DNA from: a delta proteobacterium ML8_F1
GTDB taxonomy: Bacteria; Bacillota; Clostridia; Peptostreptococcales; Acidaminobacteraceae
Assembly: GCA_002029975.1 (NCBI GenBank)
Contig: LQBE01000015.1
Coordinates: 58,392 to 122,391 of the forward strand
Reading direction: 5' to 3'
Length of the DNA stretch: 64,000 nucleotides
Position 1 is the stretch's first letter. Each line of letters begins with the position of its first letter. Below, in pieces: positions 62,370 to 64,000 of the stretch. The notes beneath the pieces are model-generated. The model did not search any database. It was given only the letters and a program-made list of their open reading frames with translations, and was not told where the DNA came from. Position numbers and translations under genes: made by a program.

Positions 62370-63559
62370 AAGCGCTTTTCAAGAAAGGTCTCAGAGGCCT
62401 GGTCAAAATCTATGTTTTCATGCGTTATGATTTGTCATACAGCGGTGAAGCCCTCGAAGCGGTAGAAGAACCCTTTATTCTGGTGTCGAATCATGTCAAC
62501 AATGCCGACCCGTTATTGGTCAGCCTCCCCATTGAGAGACCCATCAGCTTTGTGGCCAACGAGCGTTTTTTTGCACAGCCTGTAGCGGGCTACTTTCTAC
62601 AGCTTTTTGAGGCGGTACCCAAGGCGAAGTTCAAAAGCGATCTCATGACTATCCGGGGACTTTTGAAGATGAAGGCCAAGGGGTATCACATCGGATTATT
62701 CCCGGAAGGGCAGCGCAGCTGGGACGGGGTCACGGGTCCGTTGATTTTTTCAACAGCAAAGCTGGTGCGACTCATGAAAATGCCCCTCGTGGGAGTGACA
62801 ATCCAGGGGGGAGCTCTCGCCGGTCCCCGATGGGCGAAGAATAACCGCAGAGGAAGGGTCCATCTTGACTACCGGGTCATCATGACTCAAGAGGAAGTCC
62901 TCAGGAGCAGTGACCTGGAAATCCACACGAAAATGGTGGCGGCTCTCGAGCACGATGAGATGGCCACCCAGAGCCTGGAGCCACATCCCTACCGGGGCAG
63001 AAAACCCGGGGAAGGCTTACAAAGGATGCTTTACTACTGTCCGAGCTGTCTGACCCTGGACACTCTTCGTTCCCGGGGGGACCGCCTGTTTTGCACCCGC
63101 TGCGGCTACAGGGTGACTTACGGCGTCTACGGGGAATTCACCCCAGGTCCCGGGGAGCCGCTTTTTTTCAGTAACACCAGGGACTGGGACAGGGCGCAGC
63201 AAGGCTACCTTCAGGAAAATCTCAGTGCGCTTGAAAAACCGCATTTCGTCAAAGCAGCCAGAGTCAAGACTCTGAATGACAAAAGAATCCTTCAGTCCGA
63301 CGAGGTGCTTGAAGTCAGATTGGAATCGGGAAAAATCTATCTCAGGGAGGGATATCCCGTCAAGGGGTTGTCGGGAATCAATATTCAGTCCAACAATCTT
63401 CTGGAATTTTACATAGATGACAGGACTCTGATTCAAATCAAATTTTTGAATCCCTCTGAATCGGTCTATAAATGGCAGCAGGCTCTGAATGTCATTCGTG
63501 AGGGACTGGAACCCCGTGACTTGAGTTTTAGACAGTTGACCACAAAAGCCAACCGGTAA
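62366..63559 (+). CDS. PlsC-type 1-acylglycerol-3-phosphate acyltransferase with C-terminal zinc ribbon
   Basis: The N-terminal half (about 1-215) is a lysophospholipid acyltransferase: SNHVNNADPLLVSL supplies the HX4D catalytic motif, FPEGQRSWDG the second conserved block. At about 225-255 a four-cysteine ribbon (CPSC...CTRCGY) appears, followed by a ~140-residue C-terminal domain with no family I recognise (KTLNDKRILQSDEVLEV, LLEFYIDDRTLIQI). The total of 397 residues is well above the usual 200-250. ATG 62366 overlaps the racemase stop (ATGA). Likely membrane-associated phospholipid synthesis with an added regulatory or binding module. Confidence 0.85.
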   Translation: MKALFKKGLRGLVKIYVFMRYDLSYSGEALEAVEEPFILVSNHVNNADPLLVSLPIERPISFVANERFFAQPVAGYFLQLFEAVPKAKFKSDLMTIRGLLKMKAKGYHIGLFPEGQRSWDGVTGPLIFSTAKLVRLMKMPLVGVTIQGGALAGPRWAKNNRRGRVHLDYRVIMTQEEVLRSSDLEIHTKMVAALEHDEMATQSLEPHPYRGRKPGEGLQRMLYYCPSCLTLDTLRSRGDRLFCTRCGYRVTYGVYGEFTPGPGEPLFFSNTRDWDRAQQGYLQENLSALEKPHFVKAARVKTLNDKRILQSDEVLEVRLESGKIYLREGYPVKGLSGINIQSNNLLEFYIDDRTLIQIKFLNPSESVYKWQQALNVIREGLEPRDLSFRQLTTKANR

Positions 63560-63764
63560 CACTCAGAATATATACCCCGGGTCAGGCGCATTCATGAGTC
63601 ATCGGCTTGCAGGCAGCACAGACTTCAAGACAGGGAGCAGGCTTCTATCGGGGCCGGCTCAAACCTTTGCCGGAAGACTTCATGGTTGGGAGATTGAAGG
63701 CAAAAATAAATAAGAGTATGGCTAGGAATATCAGCGTGACTCTTATCATACAAGGAGAATGGCA
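63560..63764. other. Intergenic region, no gene recognised
   Basis: About 200 bases. I see a GCCGG/CCGGC hairpin around 63643-63665 and a weak AAGAGT/ACTCTT pairing near 63711-63743, but no terminator with a T run, no clear promoter and no known riboswitch core. A frame open across this stretch (from 63607) has no ribosome site and overlaps the real downstream gene in another frame. Confidence 0.4.
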
Positions 63765-64000
63765 ATGGAAAACGGCTGGCAGCTGGCTTTGTATTTTGTG
63801 TATCTGTCTTTATTCATTTTTATTGCAAATGCTATCAACAAGAAGGTGGGTTTTCTCAGAAATGTCATTGTCCCCACGGCAATCATCGCTGGATTTACAG
63901 GGTTATTGCTGGGTCCCGAGTTTCTAGGCTGGGTCCCCTTTGAAACAGAAATCCTCGGGATGATGGTCTATCATCTCATGGCCATCGGCTTCATAGCCCT
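63765..64000 (+). CDS. Membrane transporter, N-terminal part (GltS-like, cut by window edge)
   Basis: ATG 63765 follows AAGGAGA by seven bases. The visible 78 residues read as a membrane protein: a first helix (WQLALYFVYLSLFIFIANAI), a basic turn (NKKVGFLRN), a second helix (VIVPTAIIAGFTGLLLG) and the start of a third (MMVYHLMAIGFIAL). This opening resembles sodium/glutamate symporter-type (GltS-like) carriers, but the fragment is too short for certainty. The gene continues past 64000. Confidence 0.6.
   Translation, partial: MENGWQLALYFVYLSLFIFIANAINKKVGFLRNVIVPTAIIAGFTGLLLGPEFLGWVPFETEILGMMVYHLMAIGFIA

Noticed and set aside
63607-63927. Frame upstream of and overlapping the last membrane protein
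   Set aside because: No ribosome site and no family match; the overlapping frame from 63765 has both a strong site and clear membrane helices.
1-64000. CRISPR array, prophage or integron
   Set aside because: I saw no regularly spaced repeats, phage structural genes, integrase or attC-like sites in the window.

Overview
The window looks like a chromosome segment from an anaerobic, low-to-moderate-GC Firmicute of the Clostridia. Supporting signs are an S-box (SAM-I) leader, a T-box leader and a glycine riboswitch, strong AGGAGG ribosome sites with frequent GTG/TTG starts, sigma-A style TTGACA/TATAAT promoters, DegV proteins, an S-layer (SLH) protein, and oxygen-independent or corrinoid enzymes. 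Apart from one decayed IS200/IS605-type element it reads as a core biosynthetic region; I saw no prophage, CRISPR array or rRNA. No genus is assigned.

Layout. 1-2650: a c-di-GMP sensor protein (Cache-HAMP-PAS-GGDEF-HD-GYP, cut by the window edge). 2668-4464: an IS605-like element with an apparently intact tnpB that lacks the zinc finger and a fossil tnpA; it abuts a truncated thiol peroxidase. 4780-5485: a UPF0316 gene behind a leader built like an 'ON' riboswitch. 5591-12072: an S-box controlled methionine operon on the minus strand: DUF39 homocysteine synthesis protein, NIL-ferredoxin, UPF0280, MetF, a free-standing MetH reactivation domain, and a short MetH. Together these could take aspartate semialdehyde and reduced sulfur to methionine. 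12092-15333: T-box controlled ilvN-like/ilvC/ilvB, divergent from leuA-cimA-leuC-leuD-leuB-ilvD (15424-23257), which has its own structured, terminator-bearing leader. 23382-25232: a GAF-PucR regulator. 25286-31169: the aromatic operon aroF-tyrA-aroA-aroC-pheA behind a Phe/Tyr-rich leader peptide and terminator, a classical attenuation layout.

31206-36016: three M20 hydrolases and a membrane transporter in one minus-strand operon, probably scavenging N-acylated or N-carbamoylated amino acids. 36415-41509: polyphosphate cluster with a degenerate Ppx-like protein, Ppk and a canonical Ppx/GppA. Then tRNA-Leu(CAG), PutP, a family 4 uracil-DNA glycosylase, a GPH-family sugar symporter, a NYN-LOTUS protein, a single glycine riboswitch driving an ACT protein and UPF0210, a probable 8-oxoguanine deaminase, and a corA gene broken by one in-frame stop. 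From 50877 onward: an unrecognised HTH protein with a palindromic operator at its own promoter, an acetate-transporter family protein, GlpK, ProC, DegV, an exported SLH-MORN-transglutaminase protein, a DUF4153-like membrane protein, a second DegV, an ornithine/alanine racemase-like enzyme, a PlsC acyltransferase with a C-terminal zinc ribbon, and the start of another membrane transporter.

The most interesting signals are regulatory: the Phe/Tyr leader peptide, the unassigned terminator/antiterminator leader before UPF0316, the unassigned leuA leader, and the operator over the promoter of the 494-residue HTH protein. All assignments rest on reading the sequence and on family knowledge; no database search was run.
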